Below are positions 48,210 through 56,811 of a stretch of 64,000 nt of DNA, piece after piece. The position numbers were made by a program, and so were the translations under genes. The notes beneath the pieces were generated by a model. That model did not search any database. It saw only the letters and a list, made by a program, of their open reading frames with translations, and was not told the origin of the DNA. The DNA comes from Chengkuizengella marina (GTDB lineage: Bacteria > Bacillota > Bacilli > Paenibacillales > KCTC-33759), in contig NZ_SIJB01000025.1 of assembly GCF_009910845.1 (NCBI RefSeq), positions 1 through 64,000 on the forward strand. Direction: 5' to 3'. How positions within the stretch are numbered: the stretch's first letter is position 1; each line of letters starts with the position of its first letter.

Positions 48210-49070
48210 TTATTTTAGTAGTGGTGTTAGTCTAGAAATCATTTTGTTTAACTTCATTAAATTAGTTTCGTACATTTTTTTTGCATCTTGATTTTCAGTA
48301 GATAAACAGAACAGTTCTATATCTGCTGCACATTTTTTCAATGTTGACAATAAAATAGCCTTTTGTTGAGGTTCTGGAACTTGAAGCTGATCATTATATA
48401 AATCTACATAGAGTTCACCATAATTATCTACTTGAGCTAAAAATACATTTTCAATAGTAACTCCTAGTTTTTCTAATTCCGTATGTAACCATTCACGATT
48501 TAATCCGATGTTTGCTAATGGCTCATTAAGCACATTTCCATCCATGATCACCGTCTGTGATTCTTGCTCATTTGGTAAATTCAACCCAAAATGTTTAGGT
48601 GTAATGGGTTGATATTCTTTCTTTAATAAAACAGATAGATCTCCCGAAGTTTCTAAAACTGCAAACTCAACATCTGCTACGTTAAAAGCGTTTTTCTTTC
48701 TTAGTTGTGATAATAAATCATCCGTATTATATTTGACCCTCTTCATATTATCTTCTAATATTTTGCCATCTTTAATTAATGTCGTTCCTTTTCCTTCCAT
48801 CCAATCCCGAATTTTTTTACTTTTTAATAACAACTTCTCAATAAAAAATGCAACTACAACCCAAACAGTTAATGCTATTAATCCAGTACCCCAATTCAAG
48901 AAATCTATGGAACTAAATCCAGCCAAGCTCCCAATGGTAATACCGACAATATATTGAAAATAATTTAATTCTGAAATTTGTCTATTGCCAAGTAAAAAGC
49001 GAGTTAGCAAAAACATAAGGACAATCGCAGCTAAAGACTTCCAAACAATTTGAATCCATTCAGGCAGCAA
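48210..49070 (-). CDS. YetF-like DUF421 membrane protein with DUF1657 tail
   Basis: A 286-residue protein: two to three N-terminal transmembrane helices, the DUF421 domain (YNTDDLLSQLRKKNAFNVADVEFAVLETSGDLSVLLK), and about 50 C-terminal residues (LLSTLKKCAADIELFCLSTENQDAKKMYE) that align with the separate DUF1657 protein encoded next door (LASLKSAQASLEQFALSTQNQAAKTLFE). Ordinary YetF proteins end before this tail. TTG start with GGAGTGG ahead. It leads spoVAC-AD-AE; DUF421 and DUF1657 proteins accompany the mobile spoVA2mob operons linked to spore heat resistance. Confidence 0.88.
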   Translation of the reverse strand: MLPEWIQIVWKSLAAIVLMFLLTRFLLGNRQISELNYFQYIVGITIGSLAGFSSIDFLNWGTGLIALTVWVVVAFFIEKLLLKSKKIRDWMEGKGTTLIKDGKILEDNMKRVKYNTDDLLSQLRKKNAFNVADVEFAVLETSGDLSVLLKKEYQPITPKHFGLNLPNEQESQTVIMDGNVLNEPLANIGLNREWLHTELEKLGVTIENVFLAQVDNYGELYVDLYNDQLQVPEPQQKAILLSTLKKCAADIELFCLSTENQDAKKMYETNLMKLNKMISRLTPLLK

Positions 49071-49213
49071 AATGTTCCACTCCTTTATCTTGATTAATAT
49101 TTACATTATCTGCAATGTTGGCTTATGTTATGAATCGTATTTTTTTTCCAATTAGAAAAATCATAAATAGGGTAAAATACAATGAGGTTGAAATGGAAAC
49201 GAGGTGTATAAAT

Positions 49214-49420
49214 ATGACTGTAGCATCAGATGTAAAAACTTGTTTAGCTTCATTAAAGAGTGCTCAAGCAAGTCTGGAACAATTTGCATTAAGTACTCAA
49301 AATCAAGCAGCAAAAACTTTATTTGAAAATTGCGCACAAACCACACAACAAGTCGTGGATCAAATCGGGACAAGAGTTCAACAGTTAGAAAATGAAGAAC
49401 CACAGTATAAAGGACTATAA
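49214..49420 (+). CDS. DUF1657 small protein
   Basis: A 68-residue helical protein starting MTVASDVKTCLASLKSAQASLEQ. The motif LSTQNQAAKTLFE is typical of DUF1657, a family found in spore formers next to spoVA and DUF421 genes; function unknown. GAGGTG lies 8 bases ahead. Divergent from the DUF421-spoVA operon, and homologous to the C-terminal tail of that operon's first protein, so the two may interact or have arisen by fusion. Confidence 0.9.
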   Translation: MTVASDVKTCLASLKSAQASLEQFALSTQNQAAKTLFENCAQTTQQVVDQIGTRVQQLENEEPQYKGL

Positions 49421-49555
49421 CTTTTGCTTAAAAATTAAATATTCCCTTTGTATCCTCACTACTTCTTGAAATTTGAGTATTGCACATATGTTTCAATCTG
49501 TTATAAAATGGTATTAAATAGAAAAAGTTCAGATCAAATGATTGGAGTGATTCAA

Positions 49556-49750
49556 ATGTTACTTTGGATATTTATCTTCACAATACTTTTTTCTTTCTTC
49601 ATAACAGCAGTTGTTATTTCTTTAAAAGAAGACAGAAAAAAAGCCGATCAACCTCATATAAATACAGGCAAACAAGATAATACTGAAGAACATTTCCGAA
49701 ATTCGGCATACATCAACGGAACTGACTATGGTTCTGGTAATACGAATTAA
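49556..49750 (+). CDS. Small single-pass membrane protein
   Basis: About 64 residues: N-terminal transmembrane helix (MLLWIFIFTILFSFFITAVVIS) followed by a charged, polar tail (KEDRKKADQ...NTEEHFRNSAYINGTDYG). The start is set by GGAGTGA 5 bases ahead; the longer open frame lacks a ribosome site. Not recognised. A good terminator follows, so it ends a transcript, possibly with the DUF1657 gene. Confidence 0.65.
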   Translation: MLLWIFIFTILFSFFITAVVISLKEDRKKADQPHINTGKQDNTEEHFRNSAYINGTDYGSGNTN

Positions 49751-49782
49751 AACCAAGATTTTTTTTACCATAAGTGAACAAA

Positions 49783-49806
49783 AAAACACCCTAAGGGTGT
49801 TTTTTT
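49783..49806 (+). terminator. Terminator behind the small membrane protein gene
   Basis: AAAACACCC-TAA-GGGTGTTTT with a T-run, 49783-49806. It could also end minus-strand transcription from ldh, about 205 bases away. Confidence 0.85.
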
Positions 49807-49976
49807 ATAATTACTATCATTCAAACTATTGTCTGTTTCTTATCAGAAGGGGAATCTGCAACTGCCAAATGATAAGTATATACATGTAAATTTACTCGGT
49901 TTACAAAAAGATCAAACTAACTTCATTTTAAAATTATTCCTTAAATTTAAATTGTTTCTTTAATCGTTTATTTTTT

Positions 49977-50040
49977 ATTTTTACTCTAACTCTGCATTTA
50001 TTTTCTCAATTTTTACTCTAACTCTGCATTTATTTTCTCA
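49977..50040. repeat. 32-bp tandem duplication at the 3' end of ldh
   Basis: The 32-base unit beginning ATTTTTACTCTAACTCTGCA is present twice in direct tandem (49977-50008 and 50009-50040), identical by eye. The second copy contains the last codons and stop of ldh, the first lies just beyond, so replication slippage added a copy without changing the protein. Confidence 0.9.
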
Positions 50041-50948
50041 ATTTGTTCTTTCATTTTTCGAGCTGAACCTTGAAAGTTTTGTTTCTCTTCATCCGTTAGA
50101 GTTATATCAACAACTTCTCTTATACCTGATTGATCTACAATACAAGGAACACCGATATAAACATCTGAAACGCCTTGATAATTTTCTATATATGTAGAGA
50201 CGTTCAGAACTGCGCTTTCGTCTCGTAAAATTGCTGTACATATTCGATCCAAAGCTAATGCAATTGCATAGTACGTAGAACCTTTAGCTTGAATGATTTG
50301 ATAGGCTGCATCCCTGGTATTTTCAAAAATTTGCTTTTTATCTTCATCAGAAAGTGTTAATGGTATACCAGCAAAATTAGCTAAACTCCACACTGGTACC
50401 TCTGAATCTCCATGCTCACCAATAATTTTTGCATGAATACTTCGAGGATCAACATTCATTTTTTCACCAATTAGATATTTAAATCTTGAACTATCCAAAA
50501 GCGTTCCTGATCCTATAATTCTGTTTTTAGGAAATCCAGACTTTTTCCATGAGAAATAAGACATAATGTCTACGGGATTTGAAGCAATTAATAAAATACC
50601 ATGTTGATTATACTTTGTTACATTTTCAATAATACTATCAAATATCATTACATTCTTTTTTAATAAATCCAGCCTTGTTTCACCTTGCTTTTGTGCAGCA
50701 CCTGCAGCGATAATTACAATATCGGCTTCCGCACAATCCTCATAATCTCCAGCCCATACCTTTGTTTTACCAGTAAAAGGCAAGCCATGATTCATATCCA
50801 GCGCATCACCCACAGCTTTTTGTTTATTGTAATCAATCAACACAAGTTCTGTCATACGTTCACGTAATAACAATGTATATGCTGTTGTAGAACCAACTGC
50901 ACCAACTCCAATGACAACAACACGCGTTTTTTTATCTTTATGATTCAT
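50013..50948 (-). CDS. ldh: L-lactate dehydrogenase
   Basis: Reduces pyruvate to L-lactate with NADH under low oxygen. The 311-residue protein has the NAD loop VIGVGAVGSTTAY near residue 12, DYNKQKAVGDALDMNHG, the catalytic GEHGDSEVPVWS (His near residue 177) and TYYAIALALDRI. The C-terminal codons are part of a 32-bp duplication. Monocistronic; no Rex or Fnr site is obvious in the 190-base gap to the divergent aminotransferase. Confidence 0.96.
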   Translation of the reverse strand: MNHKDKKTRVVVIGVGAVGSTTAYTLLLRERMTELVLIDYNKQKAVGDALDMNHGLPFTGKTKVWAGDYEDCAEADIVIIAAGAAQKQGETRLDLLKKNVMIFDSIIENVTKYNQHGILLIASNPVDIMSYFSWKKSGFPKNRIIGSGTLLDSSRFKYLIGEKMNVDPRSIHAKIIGEHGDSEVPVWSLANFAGIPLTLSDEDKKQIFENTRDAAYQIIQAKGSTYYAIALALDRICTAILRDESAVLNVSTYIENYQGVSDVYIGVPCIVDQSGIREVVDITLTDEEKQNFQGSARKMKEQIEKINAELE

Positions 50949-51141
50949 TTTGTTTATTACATCCTTCCTAAATGGTAGTTATTTCATTTTTTAATTTTTA
51001 ATATTATAACTCAATACTTGAATGAAATAAAATCGATTTCAATGAAAGAAATGATTTAGCTCATATATAAAATGTTCTTGCCATATTCTGTTATTGTGTG
51101 TAAAAATCAATATAACATTATATAAAGGGGGCAAATTGTGA

Positions 51142-52320
51142 ATGAAACTCCATTTTTCAGAGTCAATACAACAATTAAAAACGTTAGCTACCCGTGAGAT
51201 TTTAAAATTAACTCAGGGCAATGATATCATTTCATTCGCAGGGGGATTGCCAGCAGAGGACTTTTTCCCTGATAAATCAATTCAATCAGCTTTTGTTAAA
51301 GTATTTGAACAAGGAAAGAATTCACTTCAGTATGGGATTACAGAAGGTCATAGTTTACTGAGAGAAGAAATCTGTAAAAGGATGTTATTAAAAGGCATTC
51401 AAGCGAACTTGGATCAGATTCAAATTACAACGGGTTCTCAACAAGCCATTGATCTCATCACAAAGGTTTTTATAAATCGTGGTGATACGATACTGATTGA
51501 AAATCCAACTTATTTAGCTGCATTACAAGTTTTTCAGGGTTATGGAGCAAATGTTATCGAAGTTAGTAGTGATGATGACGGGATGAATCTAAATGATTTA
51601 ACGGAAAAAATAAAACGTTATCAACCTAAATTCATTTATGTTACCCCTACCTTTGCAAACCCAACTGGACGTGTTTGGAGTAAAGAAAGAAAACAAGGAA
51701 TACTACAAATATGTAAACAGTTTGAAACCATATTAATTGAAGATGATCCATATGGAGAAATTCAGTTTAACAAAACAACAGACTGTTCTTCTATCTATTC
51801 TTTACATACAACAAATGATTTTAACCCAGTTCTTTATACAAGTACTTTTTCAAAAATTGTAGCACCTGCACTAAGAACAGGCTGGGTTATTGGTAATGAG
51901 AATATTATTCAGCAAATTACAAAAGCAAAACAAACGGCGGATATTCATTCGAGTATGATTGATCAACAAGCATTATATTTTTTATTAAAAGACTTTGATC
52001 TTGATCAGCATATCCTTACTATTTGTAGTGAATACAAAAAGCGAAAAGATCAAATGACACATCTATTAAAAGAATATGAAATTCCTGCCAAATGGGTTGA
52101 GCCTCAAGGTGGAATGTTCCTCTGGTTGACTATGGAAGATTCTACAATAAACTCTGCAGAATTATTAAAAAAAGCAGTACAAAAAGGAGTTGCCTTTGTA
52201 CCAGGTACTGTATTTTACACTGGTCAAGCTGAAATAAATACGATGAGATTAAATTTCACATATTCAGCTTTTGAACAAATGGAAAAAGGTATCAAACGCC
52301 TACAACATGTATTAAGTTGA
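51142..52320 (+). CDS. PLP-dependent aminotransferase (class I/II, LysN-like)
   Basis: A 392-residue fold-type I aminotransferase. The opening ISFAGGLPAEDFFPD and TTGSQQAIDLI are typical of the 2-aminoadipate/MocR-like aminotransferase group. PLP lysine in STFSKIVAPALRTGWV near residue 235, with DDPYGEI upstream as the PLP-nitrogen aspartate. The amino-acid substrate cannot be fixed from sequence; 2-aminoadipate, aromatic or branched-chain amino acids are all possible. ATG with AAAGGGGGC ahead; terminator directly on the stop. Confidence 0.9.
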   Translation: MKLHFSESIQQLKTLATREILKLTQGNDIISFAGGLPAEDFFPDKSIQSAFVKVFEQGKNSLQYGITEGHSLLREEICKRMLLKGIQANLDQIQITTGSQQAIDLITKVFINRGDTILIENPTYLAALQVFQGYGANVIEVSSDDDGMNLNDLTEKIKRYQPKFIYVTPTFANPTGRVWSKERKQGILQICKQFETILIEDDPYGEIQFNKTTDCSSIYSLHTTNDFNPVLYTSTFSKIVAPALRTGWVIGNENIIQQITKAKQTADIHSSMIDQQALYFLLKDFDLDQHILTICSEYKKRKDQMTHLLKEYEIPAKWVEPQGGMFLWLTMEDSTINSAELLKKAVQKGVAFVPGTVFYTGQAEINTMRLNFTYSAFEQMEKGIKRLQHVLS

Positions 52321-52346
52321 AAATGCAGCTCAACTTCTTTTTTATT
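52314..52346 (+). terminator. Terminator behind the aminotransferase gene
   Basis: AAGTTGA (52314-52320) pairs with TCAACTT (52330-52336), followed by CTTTTTTATTT. It overlaps the stop codon. Confidence 0.8.
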
Positions 52347-53949
52347 TATTGGACTTATTAATATCCATCAATTGTAAAATCCAATCCTTAATATCTATAA
52401 TCCGTGTATATTTAGGAGATGAGTTTGGACCTGTTATAATCATTGGTACCAATGAATCATCTATATGTAATGAGCCATGACCTGCTCCTCCTATATGTAT
52501 TGGTGAGTATTCATCTGTAAATTCATATTTAATTTTAGCATCTGCTACTAAAAACCTACCTTGATGTGAATGCAAAGCTCCATACAACCTGGCAAGCGCA
52601 TCAGGGTAAGTGTTATACTGTAACTCATTATCTTTAAAATCAAGATCTAGTATTTCCAAATTCCCTTCTACTGACCAAAATTGCTCATACATATCCTGAA
52701 TTACATGATTAGGTTCAAAACTTAAACTGCCATTATGATCTGGGGAAAGCACATGTATTGATTTTTCTTCTTTCCAAGCTACAAAATCAACTCGATTATC
52801 TTGCTTTATTTGCTCAGCTATTTTTTGTAAAGAAATATTGTCATCTAAGACATAAATATAAGCCATCCGTTCATTTACAGATAATAAAATCTGGTCATGC
52901 TCCTTAACTTCTGAACCTAACTCATATATTTGGTATTCTTTCAACAGTGACTTTAGTCTTATCAAATTCTTATCTTTATCTTTACCTATCCTCGATTGGC
53001 CACTATCCCCTAATATGATCCAATTTACTTTTTTTATAGCCTCGTCCCAGGTTGGATAGAAATTTAAAATCTTTTGTAACTGATCATCTACTTTTTTAAG
53101 ACCCTCAATTTCATCCACTCCTTTTTTATGTACAACTTGATCATTGTTTGGAAAATAAACCATTGAAAAAGGAGGCAGTATTTGATTTTTCATTAAAAAT
53201 AAAAGTTCATTTGTAGAAAATTGATCATTTAAACCAAACTTTTGCCAAACATGATGGTTTTGATTTTCTGGATTCATTTGTGACAAGCTGCCAAATGAAA
53301 AAAAAGTAGGAGCTTTTACATTAATTTTGTCTGGCAATTCACTAAATTGAGAAAAAGTATTCGGCAGAAAGAGTGTTTGAGTATTATTCCCTCTATAAAT
53401 TAAACCATTGATTGAAGCTGAATCCATTTCTTTCATTGAAAGAATCTCATAAATTGTTTCTACGTTGGGACTTAAATGTTTTTCGTTTAAATTCTTTAGA
53501 CCATCCAATATCATATCGTATATACCATGTTTCCAAATTTCCATCATTCCACTACCATAAGTAATGACACGTTTTTCTTCCTCGTTATACCACACTAATC
53601 CTGGAACTTGATGTTGATCTGGATATTTTCCTGTTAATATCGAGCTATCTATTGTAACAGACATCGTTGGATAACTACTGACTACGTTCGGAAAGTACTT
53701 TCCTTTGTCTATCAAAAATTTTATAGCAGGGATTTCACTACTTTGAATGGCATTTTGTAATGATTCATCCATTATTGAGTCTACAATAATCAATACTACA
53801 GGTTTTGAAGACGAGAGATTATAGTTTAAAGTGTTCAGATTTAATTCAGCTTTATTTAATTCAGAAGGATTTTGATCCAAACCCGCAATAAGAATCAACA
53901 TGATAAATACAATTGAAGTTATGGTTATTAAAATCGATTTATATATCAT
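52342..53949 (-). CDS. Alkaline phosphatase superfamily / phosphodiesterase-like protein
   Basis: About 535 residues. One N-terminal transmembrane helix (SILITITSIVFIMLILIAG) anchors an extracytoplasmic domain. The first block VVLIIVDSIMDESL supplies the metal aspartate, SYPTMSVTIDSSILTGKYPDQHQVPG the catalytic threonine, VYFPNNDQVVHKKG and GDSGQSRIG further metal ligands, and GGAGHGSLHIDDSLVPMIITG the C-terminal site. The layout fits nucleotide pyrophosphatase/phosphodiesterases. Substrate unknown. Start at MIYKSIL with AAGGG ahead. Convergent with the aminotransferase gene and divergent from ric. Confidence 0.85.
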   Translation of the reverse strand: MIYKSILITITSIVFIMLILIAGLDQNPSELNKAELNLNTLNYNLSSSKPVVLIIVDSIMDESLQNAIQSSEIPAIKFLIDKGKYFPNVVSSYPTMSVTIDSSILTGKYPDQHQVPGLVWYNEEEKRVITYGSGMMEIWKHGIYDMILDGLKNLNEKHLSPNVETIYEILSMKEMDSASINGLIYRGNNTQTLFLPNTFSQFSELPDKINVKAPTFFSFGSLSQMNPENQNHHVWQKFGLNDQFSTNELLFLMKNQILPPFSMVYFPNNDQVVHKKGVDEIEGLKKVDDQLQKILNFYPTWDEAIKKVNWIILGDSGQSRIGKDKDKNLIRLKSLLKEYQIYELGSEVKEHDQILLSVNERMAYIYVLDDNISLQKIAEQIKQDNRVDFVAWKEEKSIHVLSPDHNGSLSFEPNHVIQDMYEQFWSVEGNLEILDLDFKDNELQYNTYPDALARLYGALHSHQGRFLVADAKIKYEFTDEYSPIHIGGAGHGSLHIDDSLVPMIITGPNSSPKYTRIIDIKDWILQLMDINKSNK

Positions 53950-54034
53950 ATATTCAACCCTTTTATAATAAATATTTTGAACTAAAATCATTTTATTGTG
54001 TGCAAATATCAGCTAAATCATTCCATATCGTGGG

Positions 54035-54050
54035 TGTGATTCGAATCACA
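54035..54050 (+). promoter_or_regulatory. Crp/Fnr-type operator upstream of ric
   Basis: TGTGATTCGAATCACA is a perfect 16-bp palindrome matching TGTGA-N6-TCACA, the box bound by Crp/Fnr-family regulators. A -10-like TATCTT at 54072-54077 places the box near -41.5, the class II activator position. ric begins at 54119. Confidence 0.75.
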
Positions 54051-54118
54051 ACACAAGGTCTTGTTATACGTTATCTTTTATATGAAAGTACTAATCTTTT
54101 ATTTAGGAGGGTAAGACA

Positions 54119-54826
54119 ATGGAGGCACCTTTTCATGAGCAAACTATTGTTAGAGACATTGTTACGAAATTTCCCAAATCTGCTGACTTTTTTAAACAAT
54201 ATAAAATTGATTTCTGTTGTGGAGGAGAAAAACCTATAAAAAACGCTGTTGAAGGTAAAGAAGTATTACTACAAGATCTTTTAAAAACCTTGAACGAATT
54301 GTATCAGGATATGATAAAATCTAAAGAAAACATCAAAGATTGGACAGCCATTTCTTCTACAGATTTAATCCATCATATTATCAACACCCATCATCGATTT
54401 TTAAATGAAGAGTTACCACAATTAAGTCCGTATGTTACAAAAGTTTTCAGAGTTCATGGAACTGAACAAAAACATTTAGCAAAAGTCCATTCTTTGTTTC
54501 ATCAACTAAAAACTGAATTAGAACAACATACAATAAAAGAAGAAAATGAAGTTTTTCCATTAATCATTTCATATGAAGACACCCATTCTGACGAAGATTT
54601 ACAAATATTAAAAAAAGCCATTATTGATTTAGAGGATGAGCATGACGTTGCAGGTGATTGTATAAAAGAATTGAGAGAAATTACGAATGATTTTACTCCT
54701 CCAAATGGAGCTTGTGGGACCTATAGACTTGTTTATCAACGTTTAGAAGCATTAGAATCAGATATTTTTCAACACGTTCATTTAGAAAACAATATTTTGT
54801 TTCCACGTGTTTTAACTCAAAAGTAA
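54119..54826 (+). CDS. ric: Iron-sulfur cluster repair di-iron protein
   Basis: Member of the RIC (YtfE/ScdA) family that repairs Fe-S clusters after nitric-oxide or oxidative damage. The 235-residue protein has the N-terminal DUF542 domain with IDFCCGGE (residues 33-40) and the C-terminal hemerythrin-like domain with histidines in LIHHIINTHHRFL, HGTEQKHLAKVH, EEENEVFPL-type EENEVFP, DEHDVAGD and HVHLENNILFPRV. AGGAGG lies 8 bases ahead of ATG. An Fnr-type palindrome upstream suggests induction under low oxygen or nitrosative stress. Confidence 0.94.
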   Translation: MEAPFHEQTIVRDIVTKFPKSADFFKQYKIDFCCGGEKPIKNAVEGKEVLLQDLLKTLNELYQDMIKSKENIKDWTAISSTDLIHHIINTHHRFLNEELPQLSPYVTKVFRVHGTEQKHLAKVHSLFHQLKTELEQHTIKEENEVFPLIISYEDTHSDEDLQILKKAIIDLEDEHDVAGDCIKELREITNDFTPPNGACGTYRLVYQRLEALESDIFQHVHLENNILFPRVLTQK

Positions 54827-54915
54827 AAGAAAAATAAATAGGATCATTTTCCATAAGCTTGGTCAATGATCCTAAAATTTTATATAGAATTTCCTTATTT
54901 ATTGTGTTCTTCTAA

Positions 54916-55226
54916 TAGTGCGTGTTCAAAAAGTTCAGTTTTTCAACACCTAGAATCTGGCTTGAACCTGCATAATCCAGTGTTCCTCGGGGTCCCCGAA
55001 AAGTATTAGGATTACTCTTCAAAAGCCACCCTTCACTTTTTAGAGGATAGCAAGTGTAGGGTATTCTACATGAGCATCGGACTTTCAGTTCATGGATGAA
55101 CTGATGTCGATGTTCAACACAAGGATGTGTTGTAATCTTAGTCGACCTACATTTTCAAGATTCGATGTTGAGTAAACCTCCTACAGATACTTCGTGATCA
55201 AAAGGGGATTTTTTGAACAACCACTA
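54916..55226. mobile_element. 311-bp inverted-repeat (MITE-like) element
   Basis: Ends are TAGTGCGTGTTCAAAAAGTTC (left) and its near-complement at 55206-55226, 17 of 21 positions paired. The interior has no open frame of any size but several inverted repeats, including CGGGG-TC-CCCG and the two-hairpin core at 55086. No clear target-site duplication is seen. The right end lies 6 bases from the stop codon of the DUF4003 gene. Preceded by a GGATCATT/AATGATCC hairpin (54841-54875) that may terminate ric. Confidence 0.7.
55086..55149. repeat. 64-bp two-hairpin core, copy inside the inverted-repeat element
   Basis: Hairpin 1 CAGTTC-ATGGAT-GAACTG, spacer TGTCGATGTT, hairpin 2 CAACACA-AGGA-TGTGTTG, tail TTAGTCGACCTA. 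54 of 64 bases match the copy at 34077-34140 without gaps, with a compensatory pair in hairpin 2. Outside these 64 bases the two loci share nothing obvious. Confidence 0.7.
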
Positions 55227-55232
55227 ATATCA

Positions 55233-56228
55233 TTACTGTGAATTTATAGTTGATGCTGCTACTGATGTTGCGACAATCGCAGATACTGCAGCAGCAGTCT
55301 GTGCAGCGATTAATGCTTCAATTGATACACTTAATGTTGTGTCAATCAACTTGTTTTGTTCAGTTTTATTTTCAATATATTGCTTACTCACGATAACAGA
55401 AGCTAAAAGTACATTCATTCCTCTTCCTAACCATTTATATTTTTTGAGCCTTTTTAAGTAGTTAGCAACTTCAATTAAATTTGTAACAACTTCATGTTGA
55501 TCATCATCTAATAAGGTGATTAATCCAAGTGCTGCATAATACTGTGAATCAATCTTCAATTTGTTTTTCTTCAATTGATCAAATATACTTTTACATCTTT
55601 CAGATTTTATTTGTATATTCTCATAGCTAAATGACAAGATGTGAGAAAGCAGCTGCAGACCATTCCCTTTTCTAAATCCGTGCTCATTTAAAGCTCTATA
55701 AATTTCAATGATATTTTGAATACTTTTTTCAGTAGGTGATTCAGAATTAGCTAACATCACACATAGTGGGTAATCATCACCACTTGTAATCCACGGATGA
55801 TACTTTTTGATTTCTTTAAATATCTCTAATGATTTCCTTATCCGTTCTTCCATCATGCTTTCTTCACAAGATAACAATAATGCATAACAAGTAATAGGCA
55901 TATACTCACTATTTTTAAAACCTGCTTCTTTAAACCATTTTTCATAAGTTAACAATTTTAAAAATTGTGATTCTGGATCGTCAAATTCACTGCACAACAA
56001 CATGGAAATCATAAACATATTACTTCTAAAGCTTGAAAACAGTCTAGTTTGATTTTTAATGTAGTCATTAGTATTTTTTATTCTGTTTTTTTCATATTTA
56101 ATGTGCTTTTGAGTATAGGTTAGTGCAGCAAAGTGAAGAGATAGATTGTTTTCCCACCTAAAGTCTTTTTCAATTGTAAAATAAAGCTCTAACATTTCAT
56201 CCACTTTTGTTTTTAATGATTGCTCCAT
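55233..56228 (-). CDS. DUF4003 family protein
   Basis: A 331-residue, mostly helical protein. LSFSYENIQIKSERCKSIFDQLKKNKLKI and the C-terminal Ala/Ser-rich helix (LIAAQTAAAVSAIVATSVAAST) fit the DUF4003 family found in Bacillales; function unknown. The start MEQSLKTKVD has AGGAGGG 7 bases ahead. Its stop codon abuts the inverted-repeat element, which therefore replaces its natural downstream region. Confidence 0.8.
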   Translation of the reverse strand: MEQSLKTKVDEMLELYFTIEKDFRWENNLSLHFAALTYTQKHIKYEKNRIKNTNDYIKNQTRLFSSFRSNMFMISMLLCSEFDDPESQFLKLLTYEKWFKEAGFKNSEYMPITCYALLLSCEESMMEERIRKSLEIFKEIKKYHPWITSGDDYPLCVMLANSESPTEKSIQNIIEIYRALNEHGFRKGNGLQLLSHILSFSYENIQIKSERCKSIFDQLKKNKLKIDSQYYAALGLITLLDDDQHEVVTNLIEVANYLKRLKKYKWLGRGMNVLLASVIVSKQYIENKTEQNKLIDTTLSVSIEALIAAQTAAAVSAIVATSVAASTINSQ

Positions 56229-56434
56229 GCATGTCCCTCCTATAATCAAACTCCAATTTTTTATACTTTAATAATTTATTAAAATAATTATTTTTAAATT
56301 AGAGCACAAGTGCACAAATTGGCAAGTTTCTTTATAGATATACGGAAATATAATGAGGAAAGTTTCAATTTACTAATATCTCGCTCATTTGTCATGAAAA
56401 ATATTCATTTTTCTCCTCTTAACTCTACCATTTT

Positions 56435-56443
56435 TGATATAAT
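56435..56443 (+). promoter_or_regulatory. Extended -10 promoter of the DUF3817 gene
   Basis: TGATATAAT is an extended -10 (TGn plus perfect TATAAT). No good -35 is present 17 bases upstream. It lies about 32 bases ahead of the start codon. Confidence 0.55.
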
Positions 56444-56475
56444 GATTTTAATTTAGAAAAAGGAGCAGATTTTAA

Positions 56476-56763
56476 TTGAGTAAATCAATTCAGTTTTTTC
56501 GTTATATCGGGTTTGCAGAAGGATTATCTTTCCTTATCCTACTTTTTATCGCAATGCCCCTTAAGTACATTTTTGAAGTTCCATTAGCAGTTTCCATTGT
56601 TGGAGCTATTCACGGAGGTTTATTTATTATTTATGTTCTTACTATTTTATATGTTTTAACTGAACATAAATGGCCATTGAAAATAGCTTTTCTTGCAGGA
56701 ATTGCTTCGATTGTTCCATTTGGTCCGTTTTTATTTGATGCACGTATTTTACGAAAAAGTTAG
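56476..56763 (+). CDS. DUF3817 family membrane protein
   Basis: A 95-residue protein with three hydrophobic helices (FRYIGFAEGLSFLILLFIAMPLKY; VGAIHGGLFIIYVLTILYVL; KIAFLAGIASIVPFGPFLFD). The motif AEGLSFL..IAMPLKY...GAIHGGLF is typical of DUF3817 (integral membrane, function unknown). TTG start with AGGAG 10 bases ahead. Own promoter and terminator. Confidence 0.88.
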   Translation: MSKSIQFFRYIGFAEGLSFLILLFIAMPLKYIFEVPLAVSIVGAIHGGLFIIYVLTILYVLTEHKWPLKIAFLAGIASIVPFGPFLFDARILRKS

Positions 56764-56778
56764 TTTTATTAAATAGAT

Positions 56779-56811
56779 AAAAAAGGACGGATTTTCATAC
56801 GTCCTTTTTTT
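56779..56811 (+). terminator. Terminator behind the DUF3817 gene
   Basis: AAAAGGACG (56781-56789) pairs with CGTCCTTTT (56800-56808) around a 10-base loop, with a T-run. Confidence 0.85.

Noticed and set aside
50949-51141. Rex or Fnr operator between ldh and the aminotransferase gene
   Set aside because: TTGTGTGTAAAAATCAAT is only a weak, non-palindromic match.
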